Part shown: in pieces, positions 43,522 through 54,149 of the stretch
How positions within the stretch are numbered: the first letter of the stretch is position 1
How the letters are laid out: every line of letters starts with the position of its first letter
Source of the DNA: Pseudocercospora fijiensis CIRAD86
Taxonomy: Eukaryota; Ascomycota; Dothideomycetes; Mycosphaerellales; Mycosphaerellaceae
DNA: 64,000 nt
Direction of reading: 5' to 3'
Assembly: GCF_000340215.1 (NCBI RefSeq)
Contig: NW_006921533.1
Location: 4,800,979-4,864,978 of the forward strand
Notes under the pieces: model-generated
Told to the model about the DNA's origin: nothing
Databases searched by the model: none
What the model saw: only the letters and a program-made list of their open reading frames with translations
Made by a program: the position numbers and the translations under genes

Positions 43522-44041
43522 AACTCGTCACAAGAAGCCGTTGGAGATTTTTTGTCTGGTAGGTGTCAGGCCCTATTTTACTACCTTTGGCATGACCGCT
43601 AGCTAGCACGATAAGCTTCAAAATGGTGCTGCTGTGCGATCTCACTCAAGTGAACTGATGAGCCGCAGCCACTCCCAAAGAATTTCAAAACGTTGATGAA
43701 TGTTGGGTTACATGCTCCTACGGCTCTCTAAATCCGTCCGTCTGCTTATATATACAGAGTGATCGACATCGACATCGTGCATCTGCCCCACAATACCAAC
43801 AGCCCAAACTCAAAGAAGAATGTGCAGATCGGTAACAATTATGATAACGACTGTGCTTCAAAATGAATGCGCCGAGAAAGCTGGCAAAGAACCGCTAGCT
43901 AATTCTCGGAGGTCGCGAGAGTGGCACGAAGAATGAGTGAAGAATATCCGAAAGATGCCAACGCTGGTGGACATGCGTTGCCTGGAAGACAAGTTCAGTA
44001 AACAATAATACCCTCGCATTGCAGAAGAATCAAAGACTCAC
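43522..44041. other. Convergent intergenic region; no gene seen
   Basis: 520 bp between the ends of the plus-strand hypothetical gene and the minus-strand gene ending at 44,042. No RNA gene, repeat or ORF with coding character. Confidence 0.5.
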
Positions 44042-45087
44042 TCAAAGATGATCCAATTTTCTCCAACCCTCTTGCAAGTGCGGCGGCTTCTTGTCCATAT
44101 TCCATTGCCTGCGGAGCCTTGGGTTCAATCGAGCGAAGTACTCCAACAGGACAGTAGAGCTCGCATCGCTCGCAGGCGTCGTAGCGCCATCAGGAGTCGG
44201 AGTCTGCGACGGCGCAGCACGCTTCTTGCCAGCACCTCTACCAAGAGAGTTGCTATAAGGATGTTCCTGTGCGTATTCCATTCTTCTGGTGTCTCCCCAG
44301 TCCGACACCTCATCGAGCAGATCATTGCTGGGTTGCTCGGATGTATCAGAAGACGGTCCAGCACTTTCTCCGAGCGAGTCATTACGAGCTTGTCCCAGGG
44401 CACTCGCGAGCTTGTTTGCAGCATCCGCGTTTGTCATTTCCTCGAACTCCTCGGTCACTGGCGGCGTTGCGACGTGCACACCAAGAGGGACAGGGACATT
44501 TAGCCCGCCGATGGCGAGAGGCGCGGAAGGCACGAAATTGCCCTAAACGTGTCAGACTCTGATATCAAAAGCTCAAATGGCTGCGAAGAGGATACCTCAA
44601 TCGAAGACGGTCCAGGCTGTGATCGTCCTGGCTCCTGAGACGATGCATCCTCATCCGCCATGCGTCTCTGCTTTCCAGATCGTCGTCTTGCGGCAGACTC
44701 ATCATCGGCCGCGTGTCCACTCTCATTGTCACTCTCATCTCGCTTCAGTGGATTCAGTGACCCGCTTTTCCAGTTTCGACGACGCACCTTATCTGCCGCT
44801 CTCTTCTAGATCTCTGCAGCAGCTGATTCACTTTTGGCAGTTGTTGCCTTCTGCGCACCTGCTTCGTGAAGTCTTCCTGTTGGCAGCCTGTTAGCAAGAT
44901 CGGAACGTATGGCGTGATGCTCACAGGCTTGAGTGTGGTCACAGCCGGCGCATTTTGCTAAGGATTCCGTGTAGAGTAAGCGACGATTATCGGGGAACAC
45001 TCCTCGCTGCTGCCGAGCTAAGGGATACGAGATATTTCGATTGTGATTAGGGTGATCAGATCTATTCTTTCGACACTGTCGAGGCAA
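44042..45087 (-). CDS. Hypothetical Cys/charged protein with in-frame TAG; 5' end unresolved
   Basis: The 3' exon (44,042-44,545) joins through a phase-0 intron (donor GTATCC at 44,600, acceptor GTTTAG near 44,546) to upstream coding sequence: KRAADKVRRRNWKSGSLNPL, an acidic, Ser-rich middle, and an end with PRLRRQWNMDKKPP. The same frame continues upstream past a TAG at 44,806-44,808 into KCAGCDHTQACEHH and NRLPTGRLHEAG, which also look coding. The TAG may be removed by a 66-bp intron (donor GTGCGC within the codons for EAG, acceptor CGGCAG), which restores frame. The first exon with ATG was not found; an ATG at 45,405 with MPEADLGMRRDFFALEAL is a candidate. Function unknown. Confidence 0.45.
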
Positions 45088-45784
45088 CAGTGCGCACCGT
45101 CTCTACCCCTCCTGATCCATCTCCGTGCTTTGTGCTTGTGCCAGTGCTATCATTGCTATGCATGCTGTATCATCACTTCCTTGTTTCGGTGTCAGACAAA
45201 AGGGTCCAATTGTGTTGGGCGGGTATCCATGCGTGCAGGTGCTGGCGTGAGTGCGTGTCGTGTCGTGTGCTGTTGTAACATGGGTCGTGCTTCGGGGAAG
45301 CGTTTCGGGGTGGGTGGGTGGCAGCAAGTGAACCCTGATCTTTCCACGGCGTAGTGCCTCAAGAGCAAAGAAGTCACGTCTCATTCCAAGGTCTGCCTCG
45401 GGCATGAACAGCGGAGACAAGGGCGGAAATCACAGCGTGCACTCGCGGGGAAAAGGTCCGTGGCGGTGGATGGTGGCCTTTCTTGGACTGCTCATGGTCC
45501 TGTCGTTTTCATCGACATTGGGCACTGCTGATTTGAGCATCAGCTAGGGCTGGACCTGAGCATGAGCAACACGCAGCTATACGTGCAGCTATGCAGGGCG
45601 GCAGCTTCGATGGTATGATTTCTCAAGACATCTGGGCGTTGCCTCCAAGGGCTTCATGGCGTCAGTGAATGGCGTAGTGATAGATATATGTCAGGTGCTG
45701 GTGGATCTCGATGCACGGAAGACAACCCAGGCGTAGCGTCACTGATTTCAGTCACGCACGATGCGCAAGGTCACTTCCAGCGTC
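45088..45784. other. Region between hypothetical gene and KAP95 3' end
   Basis: May contain the first exon of the 44,042-45,087 gene (candidate ATG at 45,405 on the minus strand). Otherwise no gene, RNA or repeat recognised. Confidence 0.4.
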
Positions 45785-48682
45785 TCAGATCACTGGCAGC
45801 TTGAGTAGAATCTTACCTGACTGTCGCTTGATCTGCTCGCGAGCCCAGCGAGCAGTGTCCTGGGTGCGCGAAGAGAACTCCTTGTTGGCACGAGTCTCGC
45901 GTGCCATGACAGTGAGCCATTCGTTTCGGAAGAGGTGGCTGAATTCGCCATTGGGAAAGGCTTCTGCGAGGTCACTGGAGAAAAGTCAGCTCAATATCAA
46001 CAGTAGTGCATATGCGAATGCTTACCCAACAACACCCATGCTTGATCGGAGCAGTGCTTCGGTGCGATTTGGATCTGAGTATACGCTATTCAGAAGCTGG
46101 AAAATTGACTCCACGTAGGGCTGCAGGAGTTGCTCTGTGACAATATTAGCCGTGCATGCTTGTGGGGCATTGGAACGATAGGTACGTACGTTTTTGAGAG
46201 CTCCTTAGAGCCATGACGATGCCACTCCAGGCATCCATAATACCTTCCCGAAGCGAGACGATGTAATCGAGCATCTCGAAGTTGGAAGCATTCTCCTGGG
46301 TACTGATGCCTGCAGCTTGTTGCAGCACCTGAGCAACAACAGAAAGATAGGTCTCGAAGGCGCCAGTGATGGCTTGAGCAATGTCGCCAAATGACTGCAG
46401 AATCGCTGGCTTGAACTGATTACCCAAAGTCGTGCTTCGCAGGTTGTTCAACAAGCTGTTCATGAACGCATCGCAGTAAGGCTGCACCTTCGCATCGAGC
46501 GCACGCGCGATGTCGGTGACAAGTCCTATCGCGAGAGAGCAGAGCTGCGGCTCTTCCTGGTTGTTCAGTGCATTCAGCAGGTATGGCTGGAACTGTTGCA
46601 TGTACTTCTCGAAGTCGCCCTCAAGCGCGTTCGCCAGCGACCCGATCGTAGCGAAGACAGTGTCAGGGACACTTGACTTCCCTGGCAGAGCACCAAGAAG
46701 TTGCAGAGAAAGTCCCATAATGCGGTCGGCTTGAGGTGCGATTTCGGCTTCCAGACGTTGCACGATGGCCATGATGACTGATGTGAGCGAAGTCTGCATC
46801 TCGTCGAGCGTGAGCTTGTCCTCGACGGAGACGACTTGCTGCAGTAAGGGAAGTGTCTTCTCCAGGCGTGCGATGATTTCATTGCTCAGAGCAGCCACCA
46901 TCTTAATACAATCGTTGGCAGCGTTCGTAACGAAGGCGTTGAGTACTTCGTACGCAGCAGTCCGCAACATGTTGTCATTGGTGTTCTCAGTGAGCTGCAA
47001 AAGGTGCTGTACGCTGGCCTGGAAGTGTTGCGATAAAGCATTGGTCTGGCATCCAGGGTCTCCAGCGAAACGATCCGCAAGGTTCATGAGAGCCCAGCAG
47101 CAGGAGCTTGCCATCTTGGGGCTTGATGCTAGGCCCTGGAAAAGAGCTGTGATAAGTGGTTGGAGGTGCTCGTTGCGATCAATAGACTCCGAGACAGCCT
47201 CACAGATGCGGCCAAGTGCGAATGCTGCGGAATCTCTGACGTGAACGGAGGAGTCGCCCATCATGCTAATCAGGACCGGAAGAGCCTGCTTGACGAGCGG
47301 ATCCAGGACCTTCTCATCTGGACCTTCCATCATCGCCCCGAAAGCGGATACTGCAGCATCACGGTAGTGCCAGTCCTCGTTGCGCAGGTTCTTTTCCACG
47401 AAGCCGAGGACAGATGGAACGATTTGACTGCCGACAGCTTGCGCCCAGAGCTGAACACACTGGTATGCGGCGCGAGAAATGTTGTATTCATCATCGCCGG
47501 CATCTTCGTCTTGCTTGGTGAGAAGCTCGAGGAGTACGGGAACGACTTCCTGAGTCGCAACGCGTGCGAAATTAAAGTACGGCCGAAGCTCGGTGCTGCC
47601 CTCTGCTTGCGCTTGGGCGTTGTCGTCTTCGATGCTGATTTCCTCTTCGCAAACGGTGCACCAGAATTCGACTGCGAGTTTGGCCACATCCTCCTCGTCA
47701 CTCTTCATGCCTTGAATGGTCAAGCCGAAGAGTGCCTTCTCCATGTAAAATCGCATCTTTTCGTAGTACAGGCCCATGATACGGTTCAAGCAGCCGTAAG
47801 CTCCTTGCTGTATACGGTTGTCGGCTGCCTGGGTGGCCTCGCAAATGACTTGCATGATGTAATTGCGTTCGCCTTCGTTCTCGAAATTTGTTCGCACGAA
47901 CTCAAGCGAGTCTCCCAAAGCAGTGATGGCGGCATTTCGGATGTCGTTGTTGGCTTCCTCTTTTCGTGCACCCTGAACCACAGCCGTCAGGATGGCGTTG
48001 CTGTGCTGTGCAAGGCTATCTCTGAGGTCCTGATCTTCCGTTTCGCAGATGAAGCCTATTGTGGTAAGAGAAGACTGCTTCTTCTGGTCGCTGCCGTTGC
48101 CGACGTTCTCCACGAGAGTGGGCATCAATTCTGGCCACAGCTCTCGCGGCAGCTCTATTGCTGCAACAGATGCAATGAACTGGGCGGCGGATTGCCCTGC
48201 TCGCTGGTCGTTCGAACCCAGCGTCTGCAATGCATTGCTCTTCACCTGCGATTTGACGCTGCCGTCGATTTGCTCCAGCCATCGGGACTGTACTTGTCGG
48301 AGTGTGCCGAAGTCTCGTGCGGAGAAGGAGTTCTTGAGGGCGAGACCGGCGGCTATACGCACTGTCGAGGGGGCTTGCTCGTTGGCAAGAGCGCCGGAAA
48401 GGGCTGTAAGGTAGCCCGACTGTGTCCGCGCAGTTAGTACATCATCGGTCTTGGCTTGGCAGGAGGAGAGGAAGGAACTTACGAAGTCCTGTTCAGCGGC
48501 GGTTCGAAGCTGGTTCTCGGCCTGTGAACGAGTGTTGGCATCTGTACCCGCATCAGTATCGAGCCTCACCGCAGTGCGCGCCAAGGGCAGCAGCCGCGTG
48601 TGACTCCCTGTGGGAGCGCGTTGCTGCTGTTTCCTCACTTACCTGGGTCGAGTGTGCCGTTCAGGACGGCGTTGACATCCAT
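45785..48682 (-). CDS. KAP95: Importin subunit beta-1 (karyopherin beta, Kap95)
   Basis: Five exons: 48,643-48,682; 48,483-48,541; 46,190-48,419; 46,026-46,134; 45,785-45,974, giving 875 residues, the usual length. The protein starts MDVNAVLNGTLDPD and contains the importin-beta N-terminal repeat followed by a chain of HEAT repeats, with family blocks such as VRIAAGLALKNSFSARD, HYRDAAVSAFGAMMEGPDEK and VHVRDSAAFALGRICE. It carries importin-alpha/cargo through the nuclear pore and is released by RanGTP. The 63-bp second intron has no in-frame stop, so an unspliced reading inserts 21 residues after AEQDF; GTAAGT, CTAAC and CACAG show it is an intron. The last codons after KRQSG may alternatively be spliced to a different C-terminus. 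Confidence 0.93.
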
Positions 48683-49411
48683 GCTGGGCAGGCGTGGGGT
48701 CAACGGGCGGATGTGGTGGTGACGGCGAGCTTCGTTGCTCTTGTGCTCAAATTGTCATGAAGGTGTGTAGTTTTTTGGTGGAGTGCATGCACCGCTGCTG
48801 AGTGTGGCGTGCGCGCAGGCAGGGTCCAGTCCAATCAATTGGCGACTCAGGCGTTGAGAGTTCGCGGTAAGATGTTGGTTAGAATTCTGTCGGTTCTGTC
48901 GTGCTGAATCTTAATAAGTGAAGCCCTGATGCGCTGTGATGGCGGGAGGAGAAGCAGACCACGGTATGGGCGAGAGGGAGAAGTTGCGCTGAGGGAAGGA
49001 AAATTGCGCTTCTTCGTTCTGGCCGTTGGCGTTGGCGTTGGCGGTGGCGCTGTTGCTCCGTCAATCAAGCGTGGGTCCTGCGACGGCGATTTTGAGAGCC
49101 CCTCCATCTGCCACTTCCTCGCGCCTCATCAATTGCTACCGCGTACTAACGAGCATGAAAGAGGACTGAGATCATGCACATGCAGGTTTCACGTCAGATG
49201 CAATATTCATTTGGGCCTGTCTCAGGCAAGTCTTCACGCTGTGGGTATCTCACTAAATCAAAAACTCCAAGTCAGGCAGCGGGCGGTCGATGCAATCTGT
49301 ATACCACAATGCTCTCCAGCCCATCAGGAATGCCTTTCCGACCCGTTTCCACGATTCATATACAAGCATACCGTCTACAAGTGCTGCAGGTTCTGGCACG
49401 CTGTTGCTTCC
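48683..49411. other. KAP95 upstream region; no gene seen
   Basis: 729 bp between the KAP95 start (minus) and the end of the next minus-strand gene. Open frames on both strands (for example 48,929-49,471 plus) show no coding features and cross the neighbouring gene. Confidence 0.5.
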
Positions 49412-50086
49412 CTATTGCACGTCCATCGGCATCAAAAAGGGTGCTTCCTCGAAGTCCCCATTGTCATTTAGAATTTGCGCATTGTTCTTTCCAGTCCGGC
49501 ATTTCATTCTTGCGATCGGACGGAGTGCATCTGGTTCTTGCGCTACTGCATCCTCGGATTCGTCGAAGAATGCGTCCATGTCGTTCTCGGCTTCATCTTC
49601 ATACGTGCGCTTCTTTGCGCCCAAGCTCGAAGACGTGCTCATGGAGCTGCTCTGCGTTGATGGAATTGTGCTTTGCGACATTGAAAGTGATGGCATGCCT
49701 TCATTGTCGTAATCCTCGCATTGGCGCATGGCCGCAGGTGCCGAGGAGGGAGGCACATCTTGTACGGCCCATCCACCTGTCTTGTGTAGCCCACAGAATG
49801 GTTGTAGTTCTTGACGAGGGATTATGCGCACCGGAGCTGACGACGCCGGCAGAACGCAAGCATCCGCTGAGCCGTAGACCTTCGGGGATTGTGCATCGCT
49901 CATAGCTTTTCGGACACGCATTCCAACATTGACCAGCGACGACTGAACATCTTCCGGGAGTGCTGGCGACATTGGCGATCGCGGCTGTGCGTTACCGGAG
50001 ACATGGCGACCGAAGTATGAGTTGAGAGTGGTTTGGTTCGAAGGCTGGTATTGGCGTTTGCGGGTATGGCTTGAGGAGGTTGTCAT
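49412..50086 (-). CDS. Ribonucleotide reductase inhibitor-like protein (Spd1/Dif1 type) with PIP-box
   Basis: ATG at 50,086; 224 residues, no intron. The N-terminus reads RKRQYQPSNQTTLNSYFGRH, which matches the conserved start of fungal RNR-inhibitor proteins. QTTLNSYF (residues 18-25) fits the PCNA-interacting PIP-box QxxLxxYF. The rest is Ser/Pro-rich and disordered, with an acidic stretch (YEDEAENDMDAFFDESED) and a conserved-looking end. In fission yeast, Spd1 restrains RNR and is degraded through CRL4-Cdt2 on PCNA; the PIP-box here suggests the same control. Start at MTTSSSH is chosen because the open frame upstream has no motif and begins with another sense frame of low quality. Confidence 0.65.
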   Translation of the reverse strand: MTTSSSHTRKRQYQPSNQTTLNSYFGRHVSGNAQPRSPMSPALPEDVQSSLVNVGMRVRKAMSDAQSPKVYGSADACVLPASSAPVRIIPRQELQPFCGLHKTGGWAVQDVPPSSAPAAMRQCEDYDNEGMPSLSMSQSTIPSTQSSSMSTSSSLGAKKRTYEDEAENDMDAFFDESEDAVAQEPDALRPIARMKCRTGKNNAQILNDNGDFEEAPFLMPMDVQ

Positions 50087-50367
50087 GACTGCGAGAGCGC
50101 CGCAACAGTCAGGTGGTGCACATGAGAGAGAAGTTGGAAGAGGAGATGCCGGAGGTTGACGCGGTCCTTTACGCGTGCTGCGGATAAGCTTTATGAGGTG
50201 GTTGGGATTGGACAAAGCTCTTTTCAGCACGCAGCAAGAGCGATGTCGACTTTCTTTCTTTGTAGCTGTGTACGATGCACGTGACCGAATCGGAACACGA
50301 ACTTGACGCGACGGATGACCGCACGGATCAAGCTGCGATCGGTTCTCTCCGACCCCTAACGTGGAAG

Positions 50368-50640
50368 TTACCGTACGCTCATCAGCGACAGTAGTAGTAT
50401 GTATATGACTTGCTGACAACGAGATCGCTCGTCTTCCACTGATGTCGTGTTGGCACCATTCGTCTTCGCCATCCCCACCACATATGTATCTAGTTCCACG
50501 GCGTCGCTCACGGACTGGCCTGGCTCACGCTCTCGCATGGCTTGCTTCGGAACTTCGTCTTGCTTCTTCTTCATCTTTGTTTTCGTTCCTTCGAACCTAC
50601 ACTTCTCGAGCCTCATTTCCTGTTCTGCGGCCGCCAGCAT
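50368..50640 (-). CDS. Hypothetical Lys/Glu-rich ORF, probably the 3' exon of a larger gene
   Basis: ATG at 50,640; 90 residues beginning MLAAAEQEMRLEKCRFEG, highly charged in the first half, ending in a short hydrophobic stretch. The same frame continues open upstream to about 50,730 (RAEREERGLISRDFTEPAPK), just after a CTGACCCCAATACAAG that could be a branch and acceptor. An upstream ATG at 50,829 (MATKRAADT) may be exon 1. The complete exon structure was not resolved and no family is recognised. Confidence 0.3.
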   Translation of the reverse strand: MLAAAEQEMRLEKCRFEGTKTKMKKKQDEVPKQAMREREPGQSVSDAVELDTYVVGMAKTNGANTTSVEDERSRCQQVIYILLLSLMSVR

Positions 50641-51155
50641 ATCTTTTGGTGCTGGTTCTGTGAAGTCACGGCTGATAAGTCCGCGTTCTTCTCGCTCAGC
50701 TCGACTCTGAGCCGCTGGTCGCCCATGTGTCTTGTATTGGGGTCAGAAATGATGACTGCGCAGATTTGCTCCGTGGCCAAGCCAGTCTTCGAAACCACAG
50801 AGTATCGGCTGCACGCTTGGTGGCCATGATGATCGGCGTGTCGCGAAGTCTGGACCTTGCAGATAGGTAAAAAAAATGCCAACAATTTATGCTGATCTGG
50901 CGTTGCGAATTGGATCGAAGTGAAGTCAAAGTGAGAAAAGCGATGGTGACTTCCCTCAGTATAGGCACATGAAACATCTACAGTTCACATGCTCACACAG
51001 GTGGTCAAGGTCATCATACAGGCGCAGCACGTGGATCATATGCTGCCTGCCAAACCTCACTTATCGCCGGCGTTTAAGCAGAACACGATGCTCATCAAAC
51101 CATCACGGCTCAGCATCGTTCAGCGGAGTTGGTCGCGTCGTCGCAAACGACCAAC

Positions 51156-52145
51156 ATGGACAATCGACGCCGGTCCAGGAGACACGCAGCCATTTGCTAT
51201 GATTCGAACGGGCGCGAATGTATTGCCGATCAACTGCGCCTTACGCGCACCGAGTTCGAAGCCTGGCTTGCTCTGCCGACTGTACATACTCACACTCTAT
51301 TGTGGTACAATCTCTGCGTCGTGGGACGAAGGCGTTTCAAAGACGGACGGGAGTGGATCGAGACCGGTGAGAACGGCTATTTTTACAACCGCAGCTTTCT
51401 CGAGGATGATTTACTGCTGATGTGCCTGGAAGAGGGTGATGTTGAAGAAGGAGTCGCAGGGAAGTTCTCAGATCAGAATACAAGCACATTCGACTGGATC
51501 ACCCAAGAAGTTTGGGCTCGCACCATCTGGCGCATTGTTCAAAGCAACCGCGGACCGGGACACATATTCGCAACCCAGGCGGTCAATCATCCAGCGGCAG
51601 CGTACGGCGCGGTCATCGATCTTTTGACGATCGCATTCCATTCCATTGTATTCCGCGGCGGCGAGTCAATCTGGCACAAATTGATCTTGAGTGGCGATGA
51701 GACTCAGACACCACCCACGCCATCTACGAACACGACCGACACCGCTCTCGACGGCGAGGTTGCTCTAGACCACCGTTCGGAAACCGAAGGGTCGAGCAGC
51801 GATTCCGAAGAAACAAGCAGTGGAAGTTCTGATGATATTTCCATGCTCGACAGCGATGAGGACTTTGAGCTGCCACAGACTCCAGAAAAGGCTTCGAAGA
51901 TCACTCAACCGCCGCAGACTCCCGGCGCTCCCAAGAAGGCGAAGACTCAAGTCTCAAGCGAGGAAATGATGCAAAGGTGGCTTCACACGTCTGCTGATGA
52001 CCAGGAAGTTGATGACAACATCGTCGTAGCACCGGGCAGAACAACTGAGGGTACTTTGCATCTCGTCGACCAAGAGGGGATGCCAATTACGGGATATCGG
52101 CTCGCATCCAAGTCTTCGGAGGAAACTGGCATGCAGGTGGAATAA
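51156..52145 (+). CDS. Hypothetical fungal protein, 329 aa
   Basis: ATG at 51,156 (MDNRRRSRRHAA); the open frame upstream begins with TTG only. The first 190 residues look globular, with Trp-rich blocks (LLWYNLCVVGRRRFKDGREW, FDWITQEVWARTIWRIV, FHSIVFRGGESIWHKLIL). The last 140 are acidic, Ser/Pro-rich and disordered (SSSDSEETSSGSSDDISML, PQTPEKASK, QTPGAPKKAK), with TP motifs that could be phosphorylated. No intron, signal or membrane segment. No known domain recognised. Confidence 0.65.
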   Translation: MDNRRRSRRHAAICYDSNGRECIADQLRLTRTEFEAWLALPTVHTHTLLWYNLCVVGRRRFKDGREWIETGENGYFYNRSFLEDDLLLMCLEEGDVEEGVAGKFSDQNTSTFDWITQEVWARTIWRIVQSNRGPGHIFATQAVNHPAAAYGAVIDLLTIAFHSIVFRGGESIWHKLILSGDETQTPPTPSTNTTDTALDGEVALDHRSETEGSSSDSEETSSGSSDDISMLDSDEDFELPQTPEKASKITQPPQTPGAPKKAKTQVSSEEMMQRWLHTSADDQEVDDNIVVAPGRTTEGTLHLVDQEGMPITGYRLASKSSEETGMQVE

Positions 52146-52674
52146 GAAATGAGAGGCGGCAAGTGGTTGCGAGATCGATGACGGCTGGAACGAGACATCG
52201 ATGGCTTTACATCGTCCTCAGTCGGCGGATGGACTAAAGCATTGAGACTGCGTGTTGATACTGACGCGCTGGAAGCCCAGGGTGAGGCAAATGAAGTGAC
52301 GCTTTTCGATTTTTTAATGGCTCAGCAGCGGCGGAGGCGCCAATTTCGGCTCCAGTGTATCTTAGAAGTCCTTCTCGACAAAGTCCGAAAGCAGTGATGT
52401 CTAGCATGCTGATAAATGCTTCAGGTTACAGTAGTAGTGCGAATGATGTATTTATCAAGGTCATGGCGGACTGTATCGTCGATCTGAATCCCCTTTCTTG
52501 CCTTGAATCCAGCTAGCCAACCATTCGTAAAGGCCGGATGAGGCCTATTGCAGCAATACCAAGGACGCCTTTGCCAATACCAAACTGCCCGATGTACGAT
52601 CCACTATCCGATACCTAGGTACCGCGCGAGCCGACAATTCCAATTTAATGCCCGTGCGCGCGATACCCTCCTTT
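52146..52674. other. Intergenic region; no gene seen
   Basis: 529 bp between the 3' ends of the convergent 51,156-52,145 gene and the secreted peptide gene. No feature beyond short shadow ORFs. Confidence 0.5.
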
Positions 52675-52926
52675 CTAGCATCCGGTACAACATTGGGTCT
52701 ATTTAAACTGTCAGTAGTACTCCCAGATAACAACGGTGTCAACATTACTTACGCAGCCGGTCGTGCAACGGGTACAAGCCGAACTGCTCCAGCACCAAAG
52801 ACAATTATACCGCTTCTCTAGCCTATACTCTCCGAGACCAAAATAGTTGTCCGGATTCCTTGGACGTATTGAAGCTGAAGCGGTCGCAGTTAGGAGAGCT
52901 GCGACTACAATAGAGAAGGTCTTCAT
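52675..52926 (-). CDS. Secreted Cys-rich peptide with Kex2 site, 65 aa
   Basis: Exon 1 (52,753-52,926) encodes a signal peptide (MKTFSIVVAALLTATASA), a short propeptide ending EKR (residues 37-39) and the start of a cysteine-rich mature peptide. A 54-bp intron (GTAAGT donor, TACTGACA branch, AAATAG acceptor) leads to a seven-codon exon 2 (52,675-52,698) with three more cysteines and a TAG stop. Without splicing the frame would run 13 codons further and lose that pattern. The predicted mature peptide has 26 residues with eight cysteines spaced C-x2-C-x5-C-x2-C-x3-C-x2-CC-x2-C. Such Kex2-released, disulfide-rich peptides are typical of fungal secreted effectors or antimicrobial-like peptides; the activity is unknown. 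Confidence 0.65.
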
Positions 52927-53895
52927 GTTTCCCGGCTTAAGCGGAACGGTTTAGGTGTTATTTGTATTCGTCTTCTATACAATTGCCTGTACGAAGGAAA
53001 GAAATAGATTAACTATACGATCAGAAGAGGAAGAGTTTTTATAACACATTCACCTACCACTGCCGCGGCGCGCCAATACTCAGCCGTCCAGCCCTTGTGT
53101 ATCGTTATTAGTTGTAGATCCCATTGATGCCTAAAAAGTTCTTTTCGATAAGTTACTAGTTCTAAGGTTTTGAGGCTTGCAACGTCTGCGGGAAAGCTGT
53201 CAACATGCCAGTTTCTGTTCGAAGTGCGTTGCTAATAACTTATGCAAGCAAAAGACCGGGACCCCGGGCGCTACAAAATTCTAGAATCGGCTGTGAAAGA
53301 TTTAACTGTAAAGGGAGAGTGCACGTACCAACGTTGTTGGGTCCTGCATGTGCCAACGGTCGGCACATGCTGCAGCGGCTTGTAAAGAAGAGTTTAGGGT
53401 ACCAGGTCCCCGTATTCATTATTCAAATCAAGACTGGCCCTTCGCGGCCTGCAGGCTGCAGGAGCAGTGCTGGCTGTCGCTTGGGGGTCCGGGCCTTGCT
53501 TTGGGGTGTCTGGCTCGTTCCAGCCCTCTATCCGCCAGTTTGTGACCCGCAAGCGCTTCAGTTTCCAGTCAATGTGTCTGCAAGCGACGACCGAAGGCAT
53601 AGACGTCTGAACACGTTGGAAGGCTAAAAGGCTTGGGCTTGACCATCCAAAAGCTTGACCAACCAAGCAAAAGGCGATTTCATTGGCAGAGATCCCTGCC
53701 AGCCAGAATTTGGGGAGAAAACAGTTAGCCTTCCGAGGTGTTCAGACGCTGTATACACATCATATCTGCGCACTGGAGCACGGACGTTGCTTGGGTGGAC
53801 GTTAGCAGAAGTTTTGTTGGTCTTTGGTGAAAGGGGAGGGGGGGTTCTATTCTTGCTAGTTGATGCGCAAGCGCCTTCGTAATTAGAGTCTTTAG
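52927..53895. other. Region between peptide gene and Harbinger element; no gene supported
   Basis: Contains an inverted repeat (listed separately) and several overlapping ORFs (for example 53,205-53,627 plus) without coding character. The GC content is higher than in the RIPed blocks and CA/TG are present. Confidence 0.5.
53604..53748. repeat. Inverted repeat forming a 145-bp hairpin-like unit
   Basis: CGTCTGAACACGTTGGAAGG at 53,604 pairs with the reverse complement of the segment ending at 53,748, differing only at a three-base step (GTT versus CTC). The arms are about 23 bp and the interior (about 98 bp) itself contains a GCTTGG...CCAAGC pair. It could be a MITE remnant or a fold-back element. 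No target duplication was confirmed. Confidence 0.6.
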
Positions 53896-54149
53896 GGTTG
53901 TGTATACCTCCTGCGGGAATAGGAATTTCCGGTCGGAACGTAGAATAGAATATCTAAGCATTCGGAATTCCTGAAATCCACTAATTTGTAGGTATACGAG
54001 TAGGATTATCGAATTGTCCGTACTCTTATAATCGGCCCTTAGTTCCTTCCTCGAACCCTATCGCGAACGCGTCTCCTACTATTTCTATAGCTGTTTCTCG
54101 TACTATTGCTAGTATATACCGCATATTCTAACTCTTAACGAACCCCCTA

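Noticed and set aside
47160..48437. 425-codon plus-strand ORF
   Set aside because: Antisense shadow of KAP95; no domain, and the minus strand gives a complete importin beta.
53205..53627. 140-codon plus-strand ORF before the Harbinger element
   Set aside because: No domain, overlaps the inverted repeat, competing frames on both strands.
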